From positions 1,842,242-1,906,241 of the forward strand of contig ML677387.1 in NCBI GenBank assembly GCA_007922305.1: 64,000 bases of DNA, read 5' to 3'. Shown piece by piece: positions 11,029 through 23,199 of the stretch. Origin of the DNA: Dermatemys mawii (taxonomy: Eukaryota > Chordata > Testudines > Dermatemydidae). Position 1 is the stretch's first letter; the number at the start of each line of letters is the position of its first letter. Both the position numbers and the translations under genes were made by a program. Below the pieces are notes generated by a model. That model was not told the origin of the DNA. It searched no databases and worked only from the letters and a program-made list of their open reading frames with translations.

Positions 11029-12160
11029 AGTCTCATCGTTCTTGAAGGAGCTCTTAGAATGACTGACTCGATGGGTCTCATTTAACTGGAGCTCTTTAAG
11101 ATGAGGCTGATTGCTGAAGTCTCCATCAAAGGCTGGTGCAATGTGCCAAGCAATGGAATACTTCCTGCCTTGTTCTGGCTTAGCATTGCATGTGGTCCTC
11201 TCCTCTGCACCCCATTCTCCTAGAACATACAGTAACCAGGGTAACCATACCTTTCACTTAAACAAGAAACTCACCGGGATGCTTGATTATGAGGAGAATT
11301 ATCCCCTTGAAATGACAGGCTGAGAAAGCTAGAGGTATTGCAGCAATTTAGGGGAGGCAAGACATCAGGCCTGATGAAGGGAATGACAAATGCTAAATGG
11401 AAACTGTGGCGGAGGCACTCATAATTAAGGTGAGAGATGTAGCGAGCAAGGAAATTACAGATCAGCGCTAGGTAGTCCTGAGCAGGCAGAGAAAATAGCA
11501 AGAGGGAGGGGAGAGAGGAAGTGAAAAGTTCATCAGGAGGGACTTTGCCATGCCTGGAAACAGAACTGCTCATTGGAGCAGACACTCATCATTTGTGTGC
11601 TGGGCGGAACAATCAGGAGCACGGGACTGGAATCAACAGCAGATTGCTGGAAGGAAATCGTATTCATCCTCAGGCTTAGGCGGCTACTGCTGCACCAGGG
11701 AGGTCTGTGGGCTCTGGGGATCGGACAGCTGAACGGGCAGAGAAAGGCAGCCAGGGAAACGAATCCAGGCCCAGAACAGGATTTCCTCTTCTGGGGATTC
11801 TCCTCGGGAAGGTTGGGAAGTCCCGGTCACCCTTGCCTCTACTTGGCCCTAGCAGTGCCCCTGTGAGGGCAGGACAGGTGCATGCAGCGATGACGGGCAG
11901 CCTGTACTGCAGTGACTCGGAAGGTCTTGCTCCCTAGCTCAGCTCTCCTCTCACCCCCTGCCTGGGCGAGTGTCAGCGGTGTGGCAGGGAGAGCATGGGC
12001 TGCATTTCTGTTCTCGTCACCGTCATGGCCGGAGCTGGGGGGCGTGACGAGGTTTGGTGCTCGGACTCACACGTTTGCATGACAGTGTTGTAACGCCGGG
12101 ACTCTCCTGTCATATCGGGCCAGGGGCCAGTGGCATTATCTGACAGTCCTGCCAGCTGAT
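11029..12160. other. Intergenic, no gene recognised
   Basis: Overlapping short frames in several phases around 11270-11940 and no consistent coding signal. No repeat family identified. Confidence 0.55.
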
Positions 12161-12244
12161 CTCAGGCTGCGTTGTGCTGGGCGCCGCACAGACTCACACT
12201 GAGAAACAGTCACTCCCTCAAAGGGCTTCCCCCTAAACAGACAA

Positions 12245-12362
12245 GGCCCAAAAGGTAGGAAGGAAAATGACCTGCCCAAGCTCACGTTGCCGGTCAGTGG
12301 GCAGAATTAGACCCCAGAGCTCCTGAGTCCCCATGCAGCACCCGATCCACTAGACACCCCCC
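12245..12362 (-). mobile_element. MIR/CORE-SINE-like element
   Basis: AAAATGACCTGCCCAAGCTC, GACCCCAGAGCTCCTGAGTC and CCCGATCCACTAGACACC are recognisable reverse-complement MIR pieces. An L2-type block (CGCCGCACAGACTCACACTG...) precedes it. Confidence 0.6.
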
Positions 12363-12935
12363 GGCCTCTCCTAAGTGCTTTAGGGATATGGATGCTTTAT
12401 GACTGAAACAGACTCATGATGACTCCACCATCTCTCCTGCACATTTCAAAGCCCAGGCCGTAAGGTGAGGGATGATAAACCCTGTGCTGAGCTCCCTGGA
12501 ACGCCTCCTCTGCCATGCTGCCAGGATCGGCCTTAACTCGCTTCCCTGTGACCACCCCGGATTGCCTTGGCGGAGCCGTTCGCTGTCCAAACTCTAACCA
12601 GGGCTCAGGAGGGAAATGACGTATGGGGTTTGGGCCCCAGACATTGATGTGCCAGCAGCTGCTCATCGGCCTTCCTGGTCATGCTCCAGTTGGCTATTTA
12701 CCCCTGCAATGGGTATGTAGCCCAGCTCGTGTGTGCGGATGCCAAACAGGCACACAGTAACTGGAACGGGAGGCAATGCTGCTGCCTCTCACCTGCCACG
12801 TAGCTGGTGTCCTGGAGCTGATCTGAAAAAGACGCTTTAGGGAAAGTCCCACCTTCCATTCTCTTTGAAAGGTTCAAACAACCCTTCATCCCCTGGACTC
12901 TCCGTGGCATAAGGAGTCTGAGCTGTAACTGACGT

Positions 12936-13203
12936 CGGGTATGTCCACACTGCAGCGGGGAGGGTACTTCTCAGCACAGGCAGACAGACCGGGGCTAGCT
13001 CTGCTCGAGCGAGCATGCTGAAAATAGCAATGTGGCTGTGGCCACCTGCATATGTACTTGGGCGGGTCTGTAGCTCCAGCCGCTGTCCAGGCTGCTGTAG
13101 CCCAGCACATTTTTGTTTTTAGCACGTTCGCCCGAGCAGAGCAAGCGTGTGTCGTTCTACCGGTGCTGTAGCACGGTCCCAACTGCAGTGTAGACATATC
13201 CTG
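12936..13203. mobile_element. 268-bp MITE-like DNA transposon
   Basis: Left end CGGGTATGTCCACACTGCAG; right end read inward CAGGATATGTCTACACTGCAG (17 of 20 aligned). The interior GCTAGCTCTGCTCGAGCGAG and GAAAATAGCAATGTGGCTG recurs in the element at 18433, so they are one family. No target duplication was visible. Confidence 0.65.
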
Positions 13204-14149
13204 AAAGGGGTTAATGCTGAGGTCCCAACGCTCCAGACTGTTGGGTTCTCCAGTCCCTGTGTACCCTGGCCTCCATTTCTGATCCCCGCAGGGCACCTCC
13301 CCTGTGCTCTGAGTTAGGTGGGGAACTCCCCCCCCCCCCCGTGCTTCGGGGACTACATCTCCCCTATGCTCTGGCATACCAACACCGCATGTCTTTGGGA
13401 AATAAATGCCCCCAGTGCAACACAAGTCAGGCTAGAGAATGAGACAAGTGACATATGCCTCTGAAATGCTGCACAGCGTCCTTCCTTCTGAGCAGTGCCT
13501 GCCCACCAGGCACAGGCCCCTCCTGAACATCTGAGAGCAATTTAAAGGGGTGTGTGTGTAGATATATTTGGAGAGGCTATAAAGCTGAGGAACAGTCTTT
13601 AGTCCCTTTAATTATAGCACAGATGGTCCGATTCAAATCTGAGCCTGAAGAAATCCTCCAGGGGCTGGCAATCAGGAGAAGGCCAGATGGTTGACCTTGC
13701 CTCTCTGTCCTAGAAGGAGCTGGAGCTTTTCTTGTCTCCCCAGGCTCGCTGCCATCTCCCCGGACACCGTGTCTCCACCAGCGCTCCCCAGACTCCGCAC
13801 TGTGCTGGCTGATGGCAGGTATCAGTGCTCAGCAAGGAGCAGCCTTTCCTTGCAATCTGGGCTGTGAGGTCCGGGTTACGGCCTGGGACACACATGCCTT
13901 CCCCAGGGCAATATGCAAGGCTGTGCTTGTTGGAAGGGAGGGCGCACAGTCCGTCGGGCCGGCCCAGGGATAAGACATTAAAATAAATCCTACACTCCTA
14001 CTTTGCCCTGCCAGAGTGGTGGGACCGCGACCCAGGCCCAAGGTCTCCATTGGCTGTGCAAGTGGAAGTTTCTGATTCCCATCGTTGGAAGTGGTGGGAG
14101 GAGACAGACCTGGGACTGGTGTTTCACTCTGAAGGATGCAACTTCCACT
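13204..14149. other. Intergenic, no gene recognised
   Basis: GC-moderate sequence with a poly-C tract at 13328 and short antisense frames without domains. Confidence 0.55.
13328..13340. repeat. Poly-C tract (13 C)
   Basis: A homopolymer C run in intergenic DNA. Confidence 0.9.
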
Positions 14150-14325
14150 GATTTTTTGGTCTAGTGGTCAGAGTACACGCCTGGATGTCAGAGCTCCTGA
14201 GTCCCAGTCCTGACTCCAACACAGACTCCTTTGCTATACCCTTGAGCAAGTCATGGGACCTCTTTGCCTCCCGTCCCCCCTCTATAACATGGAGATAATT
14301 CTGGTGACCTACCTCAGGGTGGAGC
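14150..14325 (+). mobile_element. MIR/CORE-SINE-like element
   Basis: Reads forward: tRNA-related head TCTAGTGGTCAGAGTACACG, then AGCTCCTGAGTCCCAGTCCT, then the core CTTGAGCAAGTCATGGGACC and CTATAACATGGAGATAATTC. The best-preserved plus-strand MIR of the window. Confidence 0.75.
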
Positions 14326-15149
14326 TGCAAAGATTCATTGATGGTCTCTACCCTCCATTGAGGCCACTGCCCTGTCCAAAGAGCAGGTGCAGACCAGCTG
14401 TGCTGGTGATTCCGGGATATGGAGTTCATGTGTCCCCGGGTGCAGCTGGGCATCTGCTCTGCTTCGGGAACATTCTCTAAGCCTTGATGCCTTTGTGTAC
14501 CTAGAATGTAAAATACCACACTCAACCCTGGCACAGGGTTTTAGTTCCAGCCTTTGACTAGGAAAAATGTATTAGATTAGTCTCCTGAAATTAGGAGATA
14601 AACTGGTACTGAGACAAGCTATAGGATTTGCTGCTTCCTGAGCCCACTTGCCCCACTGAACTGTGTGTGGTTAAACAGAGGCATGTGCCAAAGGAAAAAT
14701 ACCAACACGGTAAGAGGAAAATGAAGAGCCTGAGGGCACCTGTAATAAATTTGAGATTTTTCTGGGACTTTCTCTCTCAGTGTCTGTGCGCAAGACCCCA
14801 GGAGAAATTGCTTTTCATGCTTCTTACCTGGTTTTGCAAAATGCAGTACACCCTTGGAGAGAGGACACCCTGCAATACAGAGGTGTACTAATGATAAAGA
14901 GAGCAACCCTACCTTGCAGTGTACAAAGCTTTCATCTGAGGTCCGTTACAAACCCTGACTCCCAACCTACAATCAGATTCATTAGTTCTCTGCACAAGGA
15001 CAAGGGTGTGGTTGCAGGATCAGGACCATTGATTATAAGATCTTTGGAACAGGCATTGTATGTTTATATATCTTTGGACAGTGCTTAGCAGGAACACGGG
15101 AGTACAAGTAAGAAATAGAACAAATAACAAATTAATTTTGATTCCTGGC

Positions 15150-15300
15150 ACTTCTGTGAAATACGCCAAAATTGTCCCCATTTTACAGATAAGGAAGAAG
15201 AAAAGTTAAGTGTCTTTTCCAAGTGAATCAGCGCTTAAAACAGTACCTGGTTCTCCTGACCTGCAGTCCTGTGCATTAGGCCCAATGCCTCTTCTCCCCA
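15150..15300 (-). mobile_element. MIR/CORE-SINE-like element
   Basis: Contains CCCCATTTTACAGATAAGGA and GGTTCTCCTGACCTGCAGTC, reverse-complement MIR. A tail-like block with GCATTGTATGTTTATATATC lies just upstream at 15050. Confidence 0.65.
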
Positions 15301-16398
15301 CTCTTACACATATAACAATCTGAACTCTATGGACCCTGCAACCTTTTCAAAACCCCCTGATGTGATCACACCCAAATCCAGTCTCCTGCAACCTCTGAAA
15401 CAAGCTGAAATACAACAAAGCATAATAAAATCAACAGTCTCAGTCCCAAAAATCCAGGACTCTCACCAGAGAGATTTTCTACTAAATACATAGATACAGC
15501 TTGTGACACAAAGATTTGTCCATGAAATTCTTTGCACAAGTCCTGACATGAGAAAGAATATGGAAATTTTTTTTTCTTTTTAATGATCACTAAGAGGTCG
15601 TTAAAGCAAAGGAAAAATGTGCCAGTCTGAGATCAGGGGAGCGAGTTCTGCTGTAGGTGTCCCAAAAGAGCAAAATCCAAAACAACTGCCCTCCAGTCTA
15701 GAAATAACTTTTCATGTTCTAAGTGTAAATTCCCAGTGTAATCTGTTTCTATGAGCTGGAAATGTCACCCAAACACTTATTTATTCCTCTCAGACAGCAG
15801 CAGGCATGGGGAAGATGCATTAGCAGAAGAGAATTAGTTTGATGAAAGAAGGTTGGAAATTATGCAAATTCTGAGTGAAACCCTTACATTGAGCAATCAG
15901 GGAGCGGTTTTAATTTGCTTGGTGAGATTTTTCAGGCTTGATATGTCTAAAAATATTTAATGCACTGACTGCACCCTCTCAGTGGACCAGGGAAGTAGAT
16001 TCTGGAACAGCATCAATAAGGATCCATCTTGATCCATGCTGCAATGACTGAGCAATGAAAGTGGATACAGTGAGATGCACAGTCTATTGGCAAAGTTGGG
16101 GGACCCAATTTTCAAACTTGCACTGGGTCAAAATCTCCCCAGAGTGCTGTAGCCTGTTTGTCACAGTCCATTCTTAGCATTCAGCCCTGTGGGAATCTGC
16201 ACTCGTATCTGTCTCTTCAGCTCCTGGTGACCTGTCTCAGCTCCCTCTGTCTTCTCAAACACTGAGATCGTGGAAGTTGGAAGATCAAAACTTGCAACTT
16301 CATTTCCCAGGGTGTCTCTGAAGAACCCCCCAATGCTCTCACCCGTTAGGGTGATTCATGAGCCTCAGTTGATTTCAGGACTCTTAGTGTATCCACTG
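15301..16398. other. Intergenic, no gene recognised
   Basis: Mostly AT-rich. 15790-15960 has no repeat signature and carries a POU octamer ATGCAAAT (15862-15869). No exon is apparent. Confidence 0.5.
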
Positions 16399-17095
16399 AG
16401 AATCATAGAATCTCAGGGTTGAAAGGGACCTCAGGAGGTTCTACTCCAACCCCCTGCTCAAAGCAGGACCAACCCCAACTAAGTCATCCCAGCCAGGGCT
16501 CTGACAAGTGGGACCTTAAAAACCTTGAAGGAAGGAGATTCCACCACCTCCCTAGGTAACGCGTTCCTGTGCTTCATCACCCTCCTAGTGAAATAGAGTT
16601 TCCTAATATCCAACCTAAACCTTCCCCACTGCAACTTGAGACCATTACTCCTTGTTCTGTCATCTGGTACCACTGAGAACAGTCTAGATCCATCCTCTTT
16701 GGAACCTCTTTTCAGGTAGTTGAAATCAGCTAACAAATCCCCCCTCACTCTTCTCTTCTGCAGACTGAACAAGCACCGATCCCTCAGCCTCTCCTCGTAA
16801 GTCATGTGCCTCAGCCTCCTAATCATTTTCGTTGCCCTCTGTGGGACTCTCTCCAATTTGTCCACATCCTTTGTGTAGTGCGCTGGGCTCAAAACTGGGT
16901 GCAGTACTCCAGATATGGCCTTACCAGTGCTGATTAGAGGAGAATAATCACTTCCCTTGATCTGCTGGCAATGCTTTTACTCAATGCTCCTAATCTACCG
17001 TTAGCCTTCTTGGCAACAAGGACACACTACTGACTCATATCCAGCTTCTCAGCCACTGTAATCCCCAGGTCCTTTTCTGCAGAAGAATCACTGCT
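16399..17095 (-). mobile_element. CR1 LINE, 3' half of ORF2 plus 3' UTR
   Basis: The 3' end lies at the low coordinate (AATCATAGAATCTCAGGGTT, then GGACCTCAGGAGG). Minus-strand translation from about 16892 gives DKLERVPQRATKMIRRL, KRRVRGDLL, DGSRLFSVVPDDRTR and REVVESPSFKVFK, the C-terminal block of the CR1 ORF2 protein, almost uninterrupted over 130 codons. The 5' part, including the catalytic domain, is missing. A comparatively young, 5'-truncated copy. Confidence 0.92.
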
Positions 17096-18129
17096 AGCAA
17101 GTGTGATGGAAGGAATGAGTTTTGAAGTCTCTGTTCGGCTGGTATTGTGTCTTACTGATGCAAGGAAAATGGTCCTCAGATATAATGGTCCTCATCTGAA
17201 AGTAACTATTAACTGCCTTCTTTGTTGTTTATGGTCCCGCTTGAATGTGCCCAGCTGAGGAGGGCCTGTGCTTTTGAGTAACACAAAGGGAAATACTCCA
17301 GCAGCAAGTGGAGATAGCATTAGCAAGATGGAGTCCCTGCTGTGTGGGGTGCACGTGTCTGATGTAAGAGGGGCAATAATTGATTCCGCTCTCTTGAAAA
17401 GTCCCTGATTCACATATTAATTATTCTTTATTAAATTAATTATTCTGTTTCATGCAATAGTGCTATCCTGCTGTTGTCCAGTTAGTGCAGAGCGTGAATC
17501 TTGCGGTACCTGGACCAAAGGGTTCAGAAAGGGAGACAGGGAGTGGATAACTGCCAGCACTGCTGTTGTGCTAGGAATTTTCCACCCGTCTTGATTTATT
17601 TATTTTTCACAGTCCCCCTTCACTACACACAAGAGCATTTTCTGCTTTTAAAATTATGCAACTAGCACAATGCTTAAAAGGAAATTAAAGCATCAGATGG
17701 AGCCGCTTTTCCATCCGTCATCACTTTGCCCTACAATGACACCTTGCACTTCCAATTCAAACTGAACTCAGCCCTTCCAGTGCCTTCAGGTAAGCGCTTG
17801 TCCCCAGTTACACTATGTTGGAGCGGATCATTCTTTGTGGTTCCTGAGTGACTATGCATTGAGACTGGCTCTATTATACTCTCCACTGAAACACAGCTTG
17901 GTAACTAATGCTTTTTCTTGGAGCAAATAGAAGTTTCTTGCCATTTCTCCACCACAGAATGCATGTGGCCTTATGGAGCACCAGATAACAGAAATCATTT
18001 AGCCCCGGGTATGAAATACTGTGGGGTCCACTTGAGCCCAGTGTGAGCTGTAGCAGTTTTTCTCACTCACAAGCCTAGGGTTGTGCACAGACTAGGGTGC
18101 CTTGGAAGATAATAAAAGAATAGTAATTT
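17096..18129. other. Intergenic, no gene recognised
   Basis: AT-rich, including a TTAATTATTCTTTATTAAATT run near 17418-17440. No reading frame of interest. Confidence 0.55.
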
Positions 18130-18370
18130 CATTTGCATGCTTATTGTGCCTTTCACCCAAATCCCGCAGACCACATGGAGACATTAATTAACAGAGCTTA
18201 CAATTGCCCTTGGAGATAGGCATGCGTCATTATTCTCAACTGACAAAGAAGTAAATGGAGTGCTTATCTGACTTGCCTAAGTCACGCTGCCAGTGGACAG
18301 AGCCAGTAATAAAAAGCTGGCATCTTGACTTCCAGGCCTGTACTCTAATGCTGTTTCTCAGAGTTGGGAA
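18130..18370 (-). mobile_element. MIR/CORE-SINE-like element with L2-type flank
   Basis: GACTTGCCTAAGTCACGCTG, CCAGTGGACAGAGCCAGTAA and CTTGACTTCCAGGCCTGTAC match reverse-complement MIR; CCTTTCACCCAAATCCCGCA upstream resembles the associated block. Confidence 0.6.
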
Positions 18371-18432
18371 TGGAAGCCAGGCGGTCCCTCGATACGTCTA
18401 CCCTCTGCACCCTCTCTCAGGGCAGGCAGCTC

Positions 18433-18722
18433 TGCCTGGGTACATCTAACCTGCAGCTCAGGAGTGTAATTCCCAGCATGCGCTGATGCACACATGCTAG
18501 CTCTGTTTGCGCTAGCACTGAAAAATAGCAGTGTGACTGCAGCAGCACAGTGTGCCTCTGGGGTGTACTCCCCCTATGTACGTACCCAGAAGGTCAGGCG
18601 GGACTGTTCTCAGGTGTTGTGGCCACACTGCTATTTTTAGACACTAGCTTGGGCGGAGCTAGCGCATGTACATCTACCTGAGCTGCAAAGCAACCTCCCA
18701 GTTGCTGTGTAAATGTAGCCTC
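18433..18722. mobile_element. MITE-like element, same family as 12936-13203
   Basis: Interior pieces GCTAGCTCTGTTTGCGCTAG and AAAAATAGCAGTGTGACTGC match the 12936 element, and an inverted counterpart GCCACACTGCTATTTTTAG occurs near 18622, so the element is partly palindromic. Ends (GGGTACATCTAACCTGCAG and CTGTGTAAATGTAGCC) are eroded inverted repeats. Confidence 0.55.
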
Positions 18723-19083
18723 TCTGTTTATACTCCATATACTCCCCCAGGGCAGCCAGCTCCCTCCCTCTGCCTACATGCATCTATATCTCACTCACTC
18801 TTTGCTGCCCTGTATATAGTCAATAGAGGGATTGGGGGCTTTTTTAGAGGGGGTCCATTGTGACAGGTTCCCTGCTGGGGTGGCGCTTGGAACTGGGGTA
18901 CCACTGAGCCCACCTGACCCACCAGCCCGCCCTCCCTCTCACACTGTGGTGCTGTGATAAGTTGCCAAACTCTCCACGCTTGCTCTTTCACCAGCACTCG
19001 CATAGCTACAGCTTCACACGGATGCGCAGCTCAGCTCTGCATGGGAAGGCTCAACTAAGGCATCTCACAGTTGCTAAGGCATG

Positions 19084-19095
19084 CCCCCCCCCCCC
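19084..19095. repeat. Poly-C tract (12 C)
   Basis: A homopolymer C run in intergenic DNA. Confidence 0.9.
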
Positions 19096-19900
19096 GGAGT
19101 GTAAATCCAAAATGATACTGTCTTGCACTGCACAGGGAACTGTACAGCGTACGCTCATCAAATTTGCCTCCCCCCTCACTGTAGAGAGAGATGCAGCAGC
19201 TTTCTGCCTCGAGTTATAATTTCCACACATTGGTTTTAGACCAAACAAAAGCAAATCTATTAACTACAAATGATTGATTTAAGTGATTATAAGGAATAGC
19301 AAACAGATCAGAGCAGAGTACCTCAGCAAATAAACAAAACTGCAAACTGAACTTACCACTAGACAGAGAGGATATAAATTAGAAAATTCTCACTGAGTGA
19401 TAATCAGGCTGGCAGATTCTTAAGGCATAAGTTGCCTTTGCTCTGCAGCTTGGATTTTACTCAGGGTCAGAATCCCTCTAGCCTGGGACCATCACTCCCA
19501 TAGTTCAGTCCTTGCCCCTCAGGTGTTTCCAGGTGTGTTGTTGTAGGGAGAGTGAGGTCCCCCCGTTATGTCATTTCCCCCCTTTTACATCTTCTTCCGA
19601 CTTGCTGGAAAGCTCTTTTCTGTGACCTGGGTCAAACAGTTCCCGTTGTGTAGTGCTATCTCTCTGAGAGGTTTCTGTTGTCCATAGTTACCAGGATAAT
19701 AGAGTCAGGTTAATCTTGTCTCGCAGCTGCAGTATTTTTTGGACACTGTGGGCTTGATTCTCCATTGCCCTGTGCCTTGTGCAGTCATTGACACCAGAGC
19801 AAAGAACGTGCTGAATGCTATGGTAGAGTTTATGCTCACCTTACACTGGTCTCAGCGATGGCACAAGGTGCAGAGATCTGGAGAATTCGGTCCTAGAAAT

Positions 19901-20050
19901 CAAGAATCAGAGGGGTAGCCGTGTTAGTCTGGAATTGCAGAAGTGACATGCATTCCACTGCATGCATCCGACGAAGTGGGTATTAGCCCATGAAAGCTCA
20001 TGCTCTGAAAAAATTTCAGTTAGTCTTTAAGGTGCCACAGGACTCTTTGT
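19901..20050 (+). mobile_element. 150-bp GTAGCCGTGTTAGTCTG-type repeat with 13-bp target duplication
   Basis: Carries GGGGTAGCCGTGTTAGTCTG near its left end and CATGAAAGCTCATGCTCTG and AGTCTTTAAGGTGCCACAGG near its right end, an abundant repeat of turtles and crocodilians that I associate with Penelope-like retroelements. It is flanked by a perfect 13-bp direct repeat CGGTCCTAGAAAT (19888-19900 and 20051-20063), so the insertion limits are exact. No coding capacity. Class assignment is from memory; the duplication is directly visible. Confidence 0.75.
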
Positions 20051-20109
20051 CGGTCCTAGAAATGTCAGTGATGACTCTCAAAACAAATCAGACCTTTATG
20101 GGGGAGCAG

Positions 20110-20335
20110 CAGGACCTGGTGATTAAGGTGGAGGCTGGTGAGTCAGGCAATCTAGATTCTGCTCAATGTGCTTCCATAACCTTTCTATTTACCCTGGGCA
20201 AGTCATTGCCCTGCCCAGGGCCTCAGTTTCCCCAGCAACAGTATGGAGGTAATGGTACCTGTCTGGGGCTGAGGGAGCTGTGTGTGAGGTGCTCTGTCCT
20301 CTGCTGATAGTGGGTGCCTTGGAAACGCCAACAAA
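20110..20335 (+). mobile_element. MIR/CORE-SINE-like element
   Basis: Forward MIR order: GGTGATTAAGGTGGAGGCTG, ACCCTGGGCAAGTCATTGCC, GGGCCTCAGTTTCCCCAGCA, then ACAAATAATAACA at the 3' end. Confidence 0.7.
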
Positions 20336-20940
20336 TAATAACACAGTAGAATGGCATTCCAGCTATTCTACAGGAACACCTTTGTAGGAGGGTGTTTAAT
20401 ATTTAGCTCCTATGTTTAGAACCAGTTTTGAAATCCTTTAGGATTGAGGAAGCATTGAAATATGATCAGATTAATTATTATTTACTGCAATCTTTTTATG
20501 AGGGAGTTTCAGTGCTAGAGGAGCTGGCTGCACATTTCAGATTACAGAGAGAAAAACATCAAGGAAAGAATGACTCAAATCCACAGGATTTAAAGGCTGG
20601 AGGGAGCTCTCTGTACGGGGGAAGGGGAATGAAATAACTGCAATTAGCCACCTGAGCAAAACATAATACTAACTTCCCATGGTTAGTGGGTACCATTAAA
20701 TAAACTAATGCACTGTCATGCAATCATGGCCCTTAGAAGCATTTGCAGTCTTGTTTCCACCACAGAGGAGAGTGAAAATGCACCAGGGCGAACATCAAGC
20801 GCATACAGCAGGTTGGATTCTCCCCATACAGTGGTAGCACCCAGGGGCCCCTGGCATGGATCAGAGGCCCACTGCGCCAGATGCTGCACAAACACAGAGC
20901 AAAGGGACGTTCTCTCCCACAAAGAGCTTGTCACCAAAGG

Positions 20941-22254
20941 GTAAGACTGTGGACATTGGGAGCGTACAAATAAATGAAGGTGGCACAAAGTGCCAGTGTG
21001 CTGGTACCAGTCAGCATGACAAGTACCAGCTGCCTGTCCACTGCTCAGTTTTTTGTAGGGCTCATGCTGGAGAAGGACTTTAAGGAGGGAGTTAAAAGAG
21101 GTCAAAATGGTGGTTTTGCAGTGAGCCTGCCTGGCACCTGGGCTTGCCCCAGGTAGGCGTTTACACCTGTGCATAGTGTTCACAAACCAGAACAGGAGCG
21201 TTTACACCCCTTCTGCACAAGGGCAAAACACTGCACCATGGTGTTGGACAATGGAGCATAGCACCCTTGTGTCGCTATTAATATCTGTGCAAATCGAAGG
21301 TAAAACATTCCCACAGAGGCATGGGAGCATTTTACACTCATTTTGACAGGCTCCAGGTGTAAGGCTGTGAGGAATCACACCCATACATAATGCAAATCTC
21401 ACAGTGGTGGCAGGGTTTGCTTTGTGTGTCAGAAGAATTTGTGTCTGTTCTCTCCCAGCCAATCTCAAACTGAAGCCACAGCCGTGACCCCCAAGAGACA
21501 TGGTTAAATCCCTCAGATTCAGGGCATGGTTGCCCCTCACACAAGGAATCAGGTTTGGTAACGGAGAAATAGCCATTTTTATTCCTTTCCACTTTCCTGC
21601 TCCCCACTCGGGGGGACTCAGTGCGGACGGGGTATAGCGACCCCTGCCCAAGAACCTGGGAACTGATGAAGGCCAAACCCTGATACTGTGGGAGTCAGGG
21701 ACAGAATGTGCATGAGCTGGGGCAGATTTGGAGTCTGAAGGCTGACACGGGGCGCATTTCATCCTTGGTGATTTAAGGCACATCACGTCCTGCCCACCAC
21801 CGCTCTGCTGGAAAATATAACTGGGCCCAGCTCCAGTCAGTCCCATATAGACACCCGCTCAACTGACACCGATTAGCCACAAATAGCACCTGCCAGCCTG
21901 ATGCCTCCCTCCTGCAGCTCCCAGGCTGCACACATCTCCTCGCAATCAGCTTCGCTTTCATCTCCCAAACACACCTGCGTGCAAACCTCAGTCCTCAGGC
22001 AGCACATAGTAAAACAAGCATGGTCTGGTGCAGCCATGCAGATTGACGGCCACATGCTGCAGAGTTAGGGAGTTCCCTGCCCCTGCACTTTTACAGTCTT
22101 TATTTGTGGGAGCCCCCATTCTATGACAGGCCTTTCCCAACCGTCAGAGGACACCTTGGTTCTAGGAACAAATGATTTCTTGGAAAGCCCTTTGATTACC
22201 ATGGTTTAAAACAGCCATTAGCAACCCAGGACAGGGGAACTATGAAGGTTCAGA
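20941..22254. other. Intergenic, no gene recognised
   Basis: Contains the longest unexplained minus-strand open frame outside known elements (21202-21846, 214 codons). Its composition and lack of domain or splice context argue against a gene. Confidence 0.5.
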
Positions 22255-22420
22255 GCTTGGGGTTTGGTTTGGAGTGACACACACAACCTTGGGCCAATCA
22301 CTTAATCTATCTGTGCCTCAGCTCCACAACTGTAAAATAGGGGCGATAATCCTTCAATTCTCTCAGTCTTGTCTATTTAAATCATGAGCCTTTTGGGGGC
22401 AGGGACTGTCTCTCATAACT
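22255..22420 (+). mobile_element. MIR/CORE-SINE-like element
   Basis: CTTGGGCCAATCACTTAATC, CTGTGCCTCAGCTCCACAAC and TGTAAAATAGGGGCGATAAT are the MIR core; GGGGGCAGGGACTGTCTC starts the L2-like tail. Confidence 0.7.
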
Positions 22421-23199
22421 ATATATACAGCAAACTAGCCCAACAGGGTCTGATCTCAGCTAGGACTGCTAAGTGCTACTGGCATTACAGATTCCAGGAG
22501 CATCTAATGAGACCAGACCTCACATATAAAGAACGACAGCCTTCCTGCCACACAGAGCACAGAATTGAGGTAAAGACCAGGACAGCAAGAGCATAAAGTA
22601 CAGGTTGGGAGTAGGGAAGGAATAAAGATGCCGTGGGTATATGGGAGGCTAGCGTATTCTGCCTTGCAGGAAGAGGGCCTTTGGGCAAGAAGCAGTTAAA
22701 GCAGCTGATTCTGGCAAACCACAGGCATCAGGCTGAGACTAACTGCTGCCGGACCCTGAGCATCTGGCTGGCCTCAGACCCGTCTACTCTGAAGGGCATC
22801 AATTTGCACTGGGGCTTGGTAGCCCATCCGCGGCACGCAGATCTCAGCTGAACTTTAATTATGAACCTGCCAACGGTCGAAGCGAAAAACCCCAGGACAT
22901 CAGGGTGATTTGCATTTGTGATGCAATATGCAGATGAGCTCTTTCATTATTCAGGGCTTCCTTTGGTTTCTGGATCCTTTAGCACAAGCTCTCCCTGCTT
23001 TGAAAAATGGCAATTAAGCACTTACTTTATAAAAGCATCGGTCACTATCTACCCACGGCTCAGACTCCAGACTAGACACGGTGGAGCAGGGGGGAGGGGG
23101 GTTTCAACAATATTTCATGTGGAGCGGGGGGCATGTGTAAAGGGGGCAGAATCCAGCCTACCTGCATGTGTGTATTGTGTGTGTGATTGGCAGCTGAGT

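Noticed and set aside
12886..13425. 179-codon open frame on the - strand
   Set aside because: Most of it is read through the 268-bp MITE at 12936-13203 and a poly-C tract.
14150..14210. tRNA gene suggested by TCTAGTGGTCAGAGTACACG
   Set aside because: The similarity is to the tRNA-derived head of a MIR SINE; no cloverleaf with intact arms is present.
16479..16892. 137-codon minus-strand frame as a host gene
   Set aside because: It is the C-terminal part of CR1 ORF2, not a host protein.
21202..21846. 214-codon open frame on the - strand
   Set aside because: No domain, low-complexity mix of residues, and a second overlapping frame (21338-21676) is equally open, as expected by chance in moderate-GC DNA.
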